64,000 nt of DNA from Lunularia cruciata (taxonomy: Eukaryota; Streptophyta; Marchantiopsida; Lunulariales; Lunulariaceae). The stretch is taken from the NCBI GenBank assembly GCA_948567375.1, contig OX419759.1, forward strand, positions 58,505,493 through 58,569,492. The letters run 5' to 3'. Both the position numbers and the translations under genes were made by a program. This document shows, one piece after another, positions 1-9,269 of the stretch (position 1 is its first letter; each line of letters starts with the position of its first letter). The notes below the pieces were generated by a model. It made no database searches and had not been told where the DNA came from. It saw nothing but the letters and a program-made list of their open reading frames with translations.

Positions 1-675
1 ATTCTCTCCTTTCTTTCTCAATTTTGGCCAAGATCTGCTTGTTCCAGATTCTCTTCTTGCTCCCCCTCCATCTCAGGTTCCTCATACTTCCACATTCTTG
101 ACCACTATATCCCAATCTCTCCAACAAGCCAAGTCTCACCTCCTTGTTGCTTAGAATCACCAAAAACAATATGCGGACCACCATCGTCGTGATCTCACAT
201 TTGAAGTTGGTGATGAAGTCATGCTACCTTCTAGTAACCTCCCTCTCCCACTTGATACCCAAGTTCGTAAACTTGCCCCTAATTGGATAGGACCCTTTGA
301 TATCACCCAAATTGTCTCTCCTATTGCTTATCGTCTTGCCTTGCCTTGTCACATGCGTATCCATCCTGTCTTTCATATTTCCAAGTTGTAACTCTTTGTT
401 CCTAACCCCTCTTCCTTTTCCTCTTGAGTCCAACCTCCCCCTCTTCCTATCTTATCAATGATCATGAGGAGTACGAAGTTGATCGTATCCTTGTGCGTCG
501 CCACATTCAACGGGGCCGTCGCCAACATATGGAGTACAAGGTCCTTTGGAAAGGTTATCCCCTTCATGATGCCACCTGGGAACCTCTTTCTCACCTCCAC
601 AATGCACAGACGGCCATCCAGGAATTCAAAGCTTCACTGGCAACGAGGACGTCACCAACTAGCGGCGGGGGAATA
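1..675 (+). pseudogene. Chromovirus pol 3' end: integrase C-terminus plus chromodomain
   Basis: This is the last part of a Ty3/gypsy polyprotein whose 5' part lies outside the window. From base 1 the translation matches the end of the integrase core seen again at 17144-17614 minus (SPFFLNFGQD), then a GPY/F-type module ([12 protein letters not shown], about 265-345). A chromodomain follows at about 466-633 (EYEVDRIL, YKVLWKGYP, ATWEPLSHL). Chromodomains tether the integration complex to modified histones. Stop codons upstream of 424 interrupt the frame, so the copy is dead, although 424-741 is open. A purine-rich tract at 661-675 directly precedes the LTR, as expected of a polypurine tract. 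Confidence 0.9.
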
Positions 676-741
676 TGTAACAATATGGAGTTTAGCGACA
701 AAGTCAGTCAGGCTCATGAAGTAGCACATAAGACAAATTAG

Positions 742-968
742 CCTAGAATATTCTGGGAGTATCTAGGAAGCTTCTTGGGAAGCTTCCCGGTTAGCTTAGC
801 TTGCACCTTAAGTAAGTAGCTTCTAGAAGGAAGCTTCTAGAAGCTTCCAACTAGCTTAGCTTGCACGCCAAGTAAGCGGCTTCTAGAAGGAAGCTTCTTG
901 AGAAGCTTCCTAGTTAACTTGGCTTGCACTCTAAGAAAGCGGCTTGAGGAAGCTTCTTGAGAAGCTTC
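742..968 (+). promoter_or_regulatory. Array of heat-shock-element-like motifs in LTR U3
   Basis: Four clusters of alternating GAA and TTC triplets lie upstream of the TATA box. The clearest is 830-847, reading GAA-GC-TTC-TA-GAA-GC-TTC, four perfectly alternating units at 5-bp spacing, the consensus site for heat-shock factor trimers. Further GAAgcTTC pairs lie at 767-787, 890-909 and 949-968, and GAAtaTTC at 745-752. Binding is inferred from the motif only. Confidence 0.6.
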
Positions 969-989
969 TCAAGGGCCTTGTATGCTACC

Positions 990-997
990 TATAAATA
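990..997 (+). promoter_or_regulatory. TATA box of family A LTR
   Basis: TATAAATA lies about 20 bp after the last GAAGCTTC palindrome and about 100 bp before the LTR end. The same TATTTATA appears on the other strand near 16210 and a close variant near 29930. The position fits a U3/R promoter. Confidence 0.65.
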
Positions 998-1100
998 CCA
1001 AAGCCAAAGCTCATGCTAGGCATTTGGAGTTTCCCTCATTCAAGTGTCCCAATGTGAGTTTCCATTCTCCTATTTCTCTCCTCGGTTTTGGTCTTTTACA

Positions 1101-1372
1101 ACCCTCTTCTCTTGAGTGAACCCCTTTGCTACCAACCTAGCTTTGTAGATATTTGATCCCTCCTTAAGACCCTCTTTCAACTTGTAGCTCCACTTGCAAT
1201 CTATCACTTGTTGATCCTTAGGTAACCTAACTAGCTCCCAAGTCTTGTTATCTCTCAAGGATTCCATATCCCTCTCCATAGAACCAAAACCACTCATCCT
1301 TTTCACTAGAAGAACATGCCTCCTTGTAGGATGAGAGTTCACCTTCTTCCAAGACCAGAGCATGAGCATCAT
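1101..1372 (-). pseudogene. Ty1/copia reverse transcriptase N-terminal fragment
   Basis: The minus strand encodes the hallmark start of a plant copia RT: NKTWELVRLPKDQQVIDCKW, then YKARLVAKGFTQ. It stops abruptly at 1101 where the family A LTR begins, so the catalytic part of the RT is separated from it and lies beyond the left edge or is lost. Upstream on the same strand are copia integrase and gag pieces. Broken by insertion. Confidence 0.9.
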
Positions 1373-1439
1373 CTATAGAAGTCAGGCCATCATCCAATAG
1401 CTTTGTTGAATCAATCCACGTACCATATCTGTTTGGAGC

Positions 1440-2126
1440 TCAACTAGCACTCCTTGATGACCTCCTGGATGAACTCTCCGCTTGATCTCCATGTGTAGGT
1501 CCAATGTGAGATTGATTTAGCACATTTTGTTGCTCACTAGCAACTACTTGCTCCACTTGTTCTTGCTCCTCAAGAACTTGCTCTACTATAAGAGCACCTC
1601 CTTCCTCTTCATCACTCAAGTGATCAATCTCCTCCTCAACTAAATCCAGGGTAGGAGACTTCCCTTTGTCAGTGTAGGGCGCCTGAGCATTCTCTCCTTT
1701 GTTGAATGATCTGGATTCATTAAAGGAAACATCCCTCTTGACCACAACCTTACACACTATTAGATTCCATAACCTATAAGCTTTCACTCCACTTGCATAG
1801 CTAGAAAAATACATTTCTTTGACTTAACATCCAACTTGGACCTATTCTCAGGTGTGAGTGAATATGCATCACAACCAAATATCTTCAATCTACCATAATC
1901 AGCTGGTCGCTAATTCCTCAACTCATTTGGCATCTTGAAGTTGAGAGCAATGGATGGAGAAATATTTACCATATATTGTTGTGTTGACAACTTCTGCCCA
2001 AAACTCATGTGGCAACTTTGATTCACTCAACATACTCTATGCATGTTCCAACAATGTTTGGTTGAGTCACTTAGTAGCACCGTTCCACTATGGAGTGTAA
2101 ACTGTTGTAAGGTGGCGAGTTATCTC
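1440..2126 (-). pseudogene. Ty1/copia integrase C-terminal region and linker to RT
   Basis: Degenerate minus-strand sequence joins the integrase core to RT. 1440-1814 stays open for 124 codons and is acidic and Glu/Gln-rich (VEEEIDHLSDEEEGG, EQVLEEQEQVEQVV), the usual low-complexity linker of copia polyproteins, ending in a Ser/Arg-rich patch. Around 2030-2125 the integrase reads NGATK then a stop where an active copia integrase has its catalytic Glu, so the third catalytic residue is gone. Several stops and shifts. Confidence 0.75.
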
Positions 2127-2500
2127 CTATTTTGTGCAATATGCTTGAAACTCTCCAGAGACATACTCCCCAGCATTGTCTGATCTCAAACACCTCACCT
2201 TCTCCCTAATTTGAGTCTCCACTTGGATCTTCCACTTCTTGAAAGTGGCAAAGACTTCAGACTTGTGGTGCATGAAATAAATCCACACAAACCTCGTGTA
2301 ATCATCAATAAATGTTACATAGTAAATTTTTCTAGAGTGTGAGGGTGTAGGGGATGGTCCCCACACATCATTATGTACATACATGTGTAGACCATTGGAA
2401 TTATGGGTCCCCACTCCAAAAGAAGATCTGTTCTGTTTTTCAAAGATGCAATGCTCTCAAAAATCCAACTTCTCAGTCTTCAAGCATGATAGCAAGCCAT
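2127..2500 (-). pseudogene. Ty1/copia integrase core
   Basis: Contains the copia integrase signature: DVWGPSPTPS (first catalytic Asp), YYVTFIDDYTRFVWIYFM, and LRSDNAGEYVSGEF (second catalytic Asp). The remaining upstream part resembles the GAG-pre-integrase zinc region, with frame breaks between 2414 and 2640. The order INT upstream of RT on the minus strand identifies Ty1/copia rather than Ty3/gypsy. Confidence 0.9.
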
Positions 2501-2636
2501 TTCTTTTGAAGGCAACCAAACCATTCTCACTCAAATGACCTAGTTGTGAATGCCACAAAGTTCTCATCCCATCCTGAGACCTAGTTACATTGGCTTCTCC
2601 ATACATTGTAGTGCCATCCAATACAAATAGATTATT

Positions 2637-2960
2637 TTAAAAGTTACCTTTCAAGATAACCATTCCATCAGAAGTGGCTTGAAGTACTCCATCACCAACA
2701 CTCCATTCATGACCTTTAGCATGCAATACTCCAAGGGAAATCAGGTTCTTCTTCATGTCAAGTATGAACCAAACATCATTTAACTTCCACATAGCTCCAT
2801 CAAACATTTGAATCCTTATGGATTCAATACCCTCAATCCGACAAGGTTGATCATTTCCCATCAGAATTGAACCATTTGATGTTGAAAGTGAATAGAAGAA
2901 CTCCTTGATATGGCATATATGGTACAAGCAAGCATATTCTAGAATCCACTCATAATTCAT
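2637..2960 (-). pseudogene. Ty1/copia protease
   Basis: A 107-codon open stretch matches the copia protease and following segment (IRIQMFDGAMWKLNDVWF, LGVLHAKGHEWSVGDGV). Plant copia proteases carry WILDSGAS at the active site; here the aligned stretch is EWILEYACLYHI, so the catalytic Asp-Ser-Gly is replaced. The protease is therefore inactive. Confidence 0.8.
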
Positions 2961-2996
2961 ATTAGGAGATGAGGCACAAAGGGCATGCCCACAATA

Positions 2997-3440
2997 TCAC
3001 AAATCATATTGATCATCCAATATATCAATATCCTCCTCAACATAAGTTATGTTTGCTGAAGAGCCTTCATCTACCTTCCCTTTGCCCTTAGCTTCACAAT
3101 CCTTCACATGGCCTACTTTGCCACATCTCCAACAAGTCACATGTTTCTTCTCCTTGGACTTGCCTTTAGACATAGACCTGGACCTGGCCTTGCATTTCCT
3201 CTTCTCACCATCATTAGTCCTCCATTGAGTTCTTTCACATTGGACAACCAAAGCATTGCCTGGAGTAGAAGATGACATTGAGGTTGTAACAAGTTTCTTT
3301 TGAGAATCATCCATAAGTAGAGCTGTTATCACCGCTTCAAAGGTAATAGTCTCTTTTTTCATGGTGCAACAAAACTCAAGAAAGTGACTGATAGGAAGGC
3401 GGAAAGGAGTCCAACAAGTGCAGCACCTTCCGCTCCTCAT
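2997..3440 (-). pseudogene. Ty1/copia gag C-terminal part with zinc knuckle
   Basis: A 147-codon open stretch with a basic region (RKCKARSRSMSKGKSKEKK) and a CCHC box. The residues CWRCGKVGHVKDC keep the first two Cys and the His, but only three residues separate His from the last Cys, so the knuckle is one residue short of the canonical CX2CX4HX4C. It binds element RNA in intact relatives. Confidence 0.8.
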
Positions 3441-3765
3441 TTCAAGTCCTCTCCTAAGTTTGTCAAGTCAACTACTAGGTCACAAAATGCATCCACATGG
3501 TCTCTAATGTTGGTTCTTGGTTTTATCTTCTATGTGATTGGTTTGAGATTGGTGTACAATCTATTTGACAATTCATCCTGATGATACTTGCTCTAAAGTG
3601 CATCAAACAAGGAGGTACAATCAGAATGCTCCCCCACTTTCTTGATCACATGGGGCTAAAGATGGAGCAAAACAATATTTATAGCTTTCTCTTGCATATC
3701 ATACCAATCACTTTGTCTTACATCCTCAGGTTGCTCCCTCAAGAGCTTACCCAAACCAGTTGCCC

Positions 3766-3978
3766 TCAAACTCCTTTCACCTGCCGTTCCCACAACAAGT
3801 AATCCATGTGGCCATCAAACTTTGCCACATCAAACTTGGGTCCACCAAGCTTCAAAGTACCCATTTTGATTCTCTTCTGCTCCATAAGTACTATTGAGGC
3901 TATTGCTGCACTTAGAGACTCTCCTTGAGTCCCTGAACCTTCCACCTTAAAACTCCAATACTCAAAGGAGTGTGTCAT
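3766..3978 (-). pseudogene. Ty1/copia gag N-terminal region
   Basis: The open minus stretch includes KLGGPKFDVAKFDGHMDYLLWERQVKGV, the typical start of copia gag (a KFDGxNxxxWxxxMKxxL-like motif). Between 3440 and 3766 the frame is broken. It is the 5'-most coding piece I recognise for this element. Confidence 0.7.
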
Positions 3979-4293
3979 AAGACATAATTTTTTTTAAAGA
4001 ATCTTCTTCAAATACTCAAAGTCAACATCTGATTGCATCAACTTGTAGCCATGAAGGTAAGCTTTCCAACGCACTAAACAGAATATTCATCCAAGTCTCG
4101 AGTCACAAGTTATGAACTGAATTCCAAGGGGGGTTAAAACCTTGGAGTCTATACCACATTCACCATCCAGTGGCCGCCATATCCTCAAGATTTCAGATCC
4201 TACCTTCCATAAACTAGTGCTTCATTCCAGGTTGATCTTCACAACTAAAATGAGGAGAGGATGCAGCTGCTTGAGATTTGGCGCTCTTCGCTA

Positions 4294-4370
<77 letters not shown>

Positions 4371-6331
4371 AGCAAAGGAGAAGGTGTGGGATGTGGATCG
4401 GGAGAAAGAAAGTGAATTGAGACAAGACTCTTAAAAGAGGAGCCCAGCAAAGGGTGGTTTTGCCCAGACTTCAGTGGATTAGAGTTGAACAAAGTCTAAG
4501 CTAATACTGGATGGGATCAGCAAATGGCAATTTGATCCCTCTGTTGATTCTTTTACTACACAAGAATAAACTAGCACTCCATCTCTGACAAGTTCCTTCC
4601 AAGTTATATCCAACCATCCAAATGCCATATCCAACTATTGGAGATGTGCCGGCTGCAAGGTGGACCCTAGTTTTATGCCCTCAGGCAACTCCCTCTCATT
4701 CACCTCCTTGTTCTATAATGAGAAGCACATTTGGGATGGCTGAAGAAGACAATCAAAATTTACAAGGTAATAAAAACACCAAGATTGTCCATGTGAGTAG
4801 TGATTCTCCAGCTAAAGATGCCTCATTGGCAAGTGGTGGTCATACCTTATTAAGAGCATCTTCTTTAGGTAGTGGGCCAGGTCAAGGATGTGCATTTGCA
4901 AGACTTTGACCGTCTCCAACTCTTCCTCCTCTTACTCGTATCTGCAATCACTCACTGCATGGTTGATTCTATGGGTTATCTACTTTCCCTTCTTCTTTGC
5001 CTAGTTCTGCTCAAGTGAGTACTGACCACTTTTCCTTTGACTTGCACCTACACCTATACCTGCACTCATGGATCATTTTGGACAACAATCTCATGAAGTT
5101 ACTGAATCTAGAATTGAGTCCGATATCAGGAAGAGAACTGCTGTATGTAGTGAGATTTGTTCAACCAGATCAGCTTCCTTAGAGAGCTATTTTCTCCTAA
5201 GGTATCCTTCAAGACAGACCTCTTCTGCCTCAGTAATGACTAGAACTCCAAGATGCTCATCTCATTCAGACATTAATTATCGCCCTTCACTTCCCTGGAT
5301 CATACAAAATTTGAGCAAATCAATCTACCTATAAAGGACAGTAGTATCCTTCAAAATGTAAGGCAAAAGCCTTGTCTAAAATGCAGCATCAATTGATCAA
5401 TTCTTTTGCTCCTCCTTTTCAGAAATTCCTTGACATGATTGCCCAATAGCAGAGATGGATGGATTGGTCTTCAAGAGCTTCAAAATCCGAGTCTCTATTG
5501 TCAAAGAAATGAACAATGTTCATGAACGTCACCAAAGTTTGGTCAAACTGGAAGTACCATGATCTTGTGGTTACTCAAGTCATCTGATCTTAGCATATCA
5601 ATGTTCTAGTAAAAGACCCATGTCTCTCCATGTCCTCAATTTGTTGTTAAAAGATGTCCACTTTCCTCTCATAAGATTGGCATAATGTATTGGTATTCGC
5701 TTGGTGGTACTCAGTTTGCTCTTCAGATAAGCTTGCTATACCACACTAGACTTTGAAATTGATGTCAAACAGTTTCCACAATCAATATCCTCCTTGGGGA
5801 CTATTGCAACATCATTTACCTTAAGCTCAATATCCCTTTAGAACTATGACTACTTCAGAGATATAAATCAATCGTGCAAGATCAATAGACTTGGCTTCCT
5901 TGTAGATAGACTCATGAATGGAACTGCTCAAGCAGTCTGTGTTTTCCCACGATGATAAACCCTTGGTACTTTACAACTCCTCCGGACAGGTAAGGCTCAT
6001 TCTCTACACAATTCAACCACAGATTGTGGCAATTTTCTTACTAGTCTATAGCTGCACAAGAGTGAACGTATGCTACCAGACGTTGGAGATCTTGACAAAC
6101 ATTACAAGCAGTCCAAACAACATAATGTAACTGAGCAGATTTACATCAAACCAATATGCACCAAACCCCTCATAATGATAAAGACCTGCCTATACATTGG
6201 CCAGTCCTGCTCTCAACTCTTCCCTGCCAACGTGCAATCAAATGTGAAGACAAATTTTCTCTTGTTGCCTTGACACCCTGTCAATCTCTCCACTGCCTCC
6301 AAGGAACTAAAAAATATCTTGTATGGACCTT
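3979..6331. other. Leader or inserted DNA between copia gag and primer site, unassigned
   Basis: About 2.35 kb without a recognisable domain, apart from the (GA)n run at 4299-4367. Weak open stretches on the plus strand at 4622-5340 are serine-rich and match no family I know. The minus strand at 5430-5900 gives short Glu/Gln-rich pieces that could be remnants of a coiled-coil frame. If the primer site at 6332 belongs to the copia element, this is an unusually long leader or holds an unrecognised insertion. Confidence 0.4.
4299..4367. repeat. (GA)n microsatellite
   Basis: 69 bases of uninterrupted GA dinucleotides. The long Arg/Glu or Ser/Leu open frames across it are artefacts of the repeat. 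Confidence 0.99.
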
Positions 6332-6344
6332 GGCTTTGATACCA
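6332..6344 (-). other. Primer-binding site, tRNA-iMet type
   Basis: The minus strand reads TGGTATCAAAGCC, one base from the usual plant TGGTATCAGAGC site for initiator tRNA-Met. It sits two bases inside an LTR boundary at 6347. It primes first-strand synthesis of an element running leftward, plausibly the copia element at 1101-3978. Confidence 0.75.
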
Positions 6345-6346
6345 AT

Positions 6347-6630
6347 TGTTTATAATCAGAGGAGAGATAGAGCATCCTTCACACACCAAGCATATGGCTC
6401 TCTAATTCATACATTACACAGAAGTTACGTGGTCACCTCAATGTGAGGCTACATCCACGGGAAGCAACCAAAACCTTGTTTACTTACTTAGGCTCCTGTC
6501 CATATTCCAGTCCCATCTCTCAGACAATCTCTCAGTTCATTCTTCCTCTCCACTTGCGAGTTAACTATCCTAAATCTAGCATAACCCTAAGGCATAAGAG
6601 TAAAACCTAATAGATTTGACTGTGCTAGGA
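6347..6630 (-). repeat. Probable 5' LTR (right end not defined)
   Basis: The sequence beginning TGTTTATAATCAGAGG abuts the primer-binding site, so in minus orientation it is the LTR 3' end (TTATAAACA). The far end is uncertain. RT-related sequence on the other strand begins by about 6634, so the LTR must end before that. No second copy is in the window. Confidence 0.5.
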
Positions 6631-6633
6631 CTT

Positions 6634-7105
6634 TTGGAAGTTGAATGCAATTACAAAGAAATGTCATCATCTTTTGCCATTTACAGATATGATTTTGGAC
6701 CAAGTAGCTAGTCATCCTTGCTATAGTATCCTTGATGGTTTTTGGGTTATAATCAAGTGTCCATTCAAGAAGAAGATAAGGACAAACCTATGTTTACTAC
6801 CAACTAGGGGACACATGTTTATGATAAGATGCCCTTTGGGTTATGTAATACTCCAACTACATTCCAGCGGATGATGAATACCATTTTTATAGACTTCATG
6901 TGGAAGTTTGTAGAGATGTTTATCAATGACTTTTGCACGTTTGGAAGGAGGGAAGTACATTTGGATGATCTTTGCTAAACATTTGATATGTATCATATTG
7001 TAGGATTATCCTTACACCTTGTGAAGTATTTCTTTGTGATGATGGAAGGAATCTTATTAAGACACCAGTTTTTAACTTGAGAAATTGAGGTAGACACTAA
7101 GAAGG
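6634..7105 (+). pseudogene. Ty3/gypsy reverse transcriptase fragment (F-like)
   Basis: Plus-strand RT remnant with LNAITKKCHHLLPF, DQVASHPCYSILDGF, a frame shift, then MPFGLCNTPTTFQRMMN and FINDFCTFG. It closely resembles the RT of element F at 54719-55024 minus. The FIDD box reads FIND, so a catalytic Asp is lost. The end (EIEVDTKKVK, about 7075-7105) still matches RT, then the sequence changes to coiled-coil type. Protease, RNase H and integrase are absent. Confidence 0.8.
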
Positions 7106-7985
7106 TTAAAAGAGGAGAGCACAACATCTTGTCCACAAACTACAAAGAAAGATGATGATACCATGCTAGAACAATACCAAGTGGAGATGTGCCAAGTCAA
7201 GGTAGAGCTCATTGTGATGAAGATAGGTATTGCTCAGCAAGAAAAAGCATTTTTGGATTAGAAAGTGGCCCAAGAAGCAAATTTGAAGAAGAAGGATGAA
7301 AAAATAGCTCTAATGGAGAAGGAGATATCAGGATCACAACAACAAGTCTCCCAATTGGACTTCAATTTACTAACCATCAAGGGAAGTCCAAGCATTGTAT
7401 GGAAGAGATGAAGAACACTCATGAGGAGCACTTGATTGCTAGGGATGATGAGGTAGCATTTCTTAAGCAAGAACTATAAGTTCTCTATCTACAGAGCACA
7501 GAGGACAAGCTTGAGGAACTATATTCAACTATATGCATTGAAGAACTGACCATGATTGTCAATAACTACAAGGATCATAAGCAAATCCTCCATGGGTAGG
7601 TTAGGCAAGAGGTGGATATGGAGCTGCAATCCATTTGGGATGCATTAGATGAGGAGCAAATACGGGTAATCATAGTAGTGGAAGATATCCCAAATTGGTT
7701 GAAACTCAAATAGAAAGTGGTGGCTTTGAACTATGTTCATCATGCAATACTACAGGAGTTAAAGTTGGAGATACATGCTTTGGAGGCAAAGTAGTATTTA
7801 ATTGAGCAACTGGCTAAATTGGATAAGACTCTATGGAAGCATATTGACCATAAATTTGAGAGTATCTTGACCAAAGTCAGCCAAGAATTGGAGAATTGCA
7901 AAGATCATGTTAATGAATTGATTCAAAGTTGCAAGGGAGAAGATGCATCAAGGAGACCAAGCAAGTTAGGGAAGTAGTTTTGGCC
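7106..7985 (+). pseudogene. Decayed coiled-coil reading frame, function unknown
   Basis: With stops and frame shifts ignored, this segment translates into Glu/Lys/Gln-rich helical sequence (EQYQVEMCQVKVELIVMK, EANLKKKDEKIALMEKEI, KFESILTKVSQELENCKDHV). It ends near 7975 in RPSKLGK and a stop. It joins the RT fragment with no visible LTR boundary. It could be a coiled-coil module captured by an F-like element or an unrelated gene remnant. No enzyme motif is visible. Confidence 0.5.
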
Positions 7986-8457
7986 ATGTAGTTACAAGTG
8001 TAAAAATGTATAGTAAATCATACACTTGAGGTGCATTCATTATCCTACCATCAAAGTCAGACCTCATTGTGGTGAGAGACCATAGGAGTTGAGCATCACC
8101 ATGATGACATGCCATCAAGGACAAGGTATTGGTAAAGTGGCACCAATTTGGTGCAACAATGTGTATATATTATAAGGGAGGATAATAGTCATGTGCAAAT
8201 AGGAAATTTTTTCCAATGCCATGTTATTAGGACCATTCTCTTAATGTCTAGTTAGAGTCTTACGATTGGTAGAATGTACAATAGGTGCCCTTGTAGGTAG
8301 CACTATCACAACATTAATTTGGTATGATAGAGTAGGTACATTAGGGTTAGTTAAATTTAAGGATTGTGCAATTATGGAAAGAAGTTAGTTAACTTAAGGA
8401 TTGCAACGTGTAGTAGAAAGTATAAGAGGAATCACCATAATAGAATATGAGTACAAG
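7986..8457. other. No feature recognised
   Basis: AT-rich non-coding sequence between the coiled-coil remnant and the giant LTR. The last five bases (ACAAG, 8453-8457) are the left target duplication of that LTR. Confidence 0.6.
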
Positions 8458-9269
8458 TGTGACAACCCAACAAATATCACTTTTGTGGTAATCAAGTAAG
8501 TAAAGTTTGTTCCCAGAGAGATACAATTCAGAATTGTTCAAATACAAAGTAAATAGTAATAATATAGTTCTTCTTGAGTTCCTCTTTAATCTCTTAGGCA
8601 GAAACTACACCCAAAAGAGAGTAACAAGCACTGACTATCAGTCTTGTCACAAGTTAACACTTTTTAATCACAAATCATTTGATTCTGTCTAAACAAATCT
8701 TGATTGTGATGATTAAGGTTCTTCTGAAGATTGCTACTTCATTGCAAAACACCTTTGCCTCAGAATTATGTTCCACTCCTCCACTGAAGGCACAACTTCC
8801 TAGATCAAAATTGCTTTGCATCAACTCTACCTTGCACTCAAAAATGCAAAATACTACCAACACTACAATTCCTCTCAAATCTATCAAGGCCTTGCTTCGA
8901 TTGCACTTCACTCAAGATCAAACACACACAATGAAGATCAAGGCTACGGTATCTAACATCCAAGAAGCACACTGACCTGCACTTCAAAATTCTCTCAATA
9001 CTCAAAAACACAAACAAACAAAAAAAAAACTTTATACTCAAAATTAAGCTCAAGCGACGAGCATTGAAATCAACACTTTGCTTTATTTATCTCCAGAAAT
9101 TTGGAATACTGAACAACATAAGACTGCAAATGCCTCCTTTAAATAGTGGAGCAATAGACAATTACTAACAACTATACCATTCTACAACAACTTTACCAAC
9201 CTATAGATCCAAAATGGCAATGCACCTCTTCATATCTGCCTCTTCAAATCTGCCTCTTCATATCTGCCT

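Larger units (their letters stand above)
676..1100 (+). repeat. 3' LTR of chromodomain element (family A, copy 1)
   Basis: Starts TGTAACAATATGG directly after the polypurine tract and ends GTCTTTTACA. The same sequence recurs at 16104-16517 and 29827-30227 on the minus strand. The first two thirds (U3) is built of about three copies of a 60-70 bp module made of AAGCTTC/GAAGCTT palindromes followed by a CTAGCTTAGCTTGCAC-like segment. It interrupts a Ty1/copia RT frame that resumes at 1101. The 5' target flank is outside the window, so the target duplication cannot be checked. Confidence 0.9.

Noticed and set aside
4142-4492. Open frames with long Arg/Glu or Ser/Leu runs
   Set aside because: They are translations of the (GA)n microsatellite on either strand.
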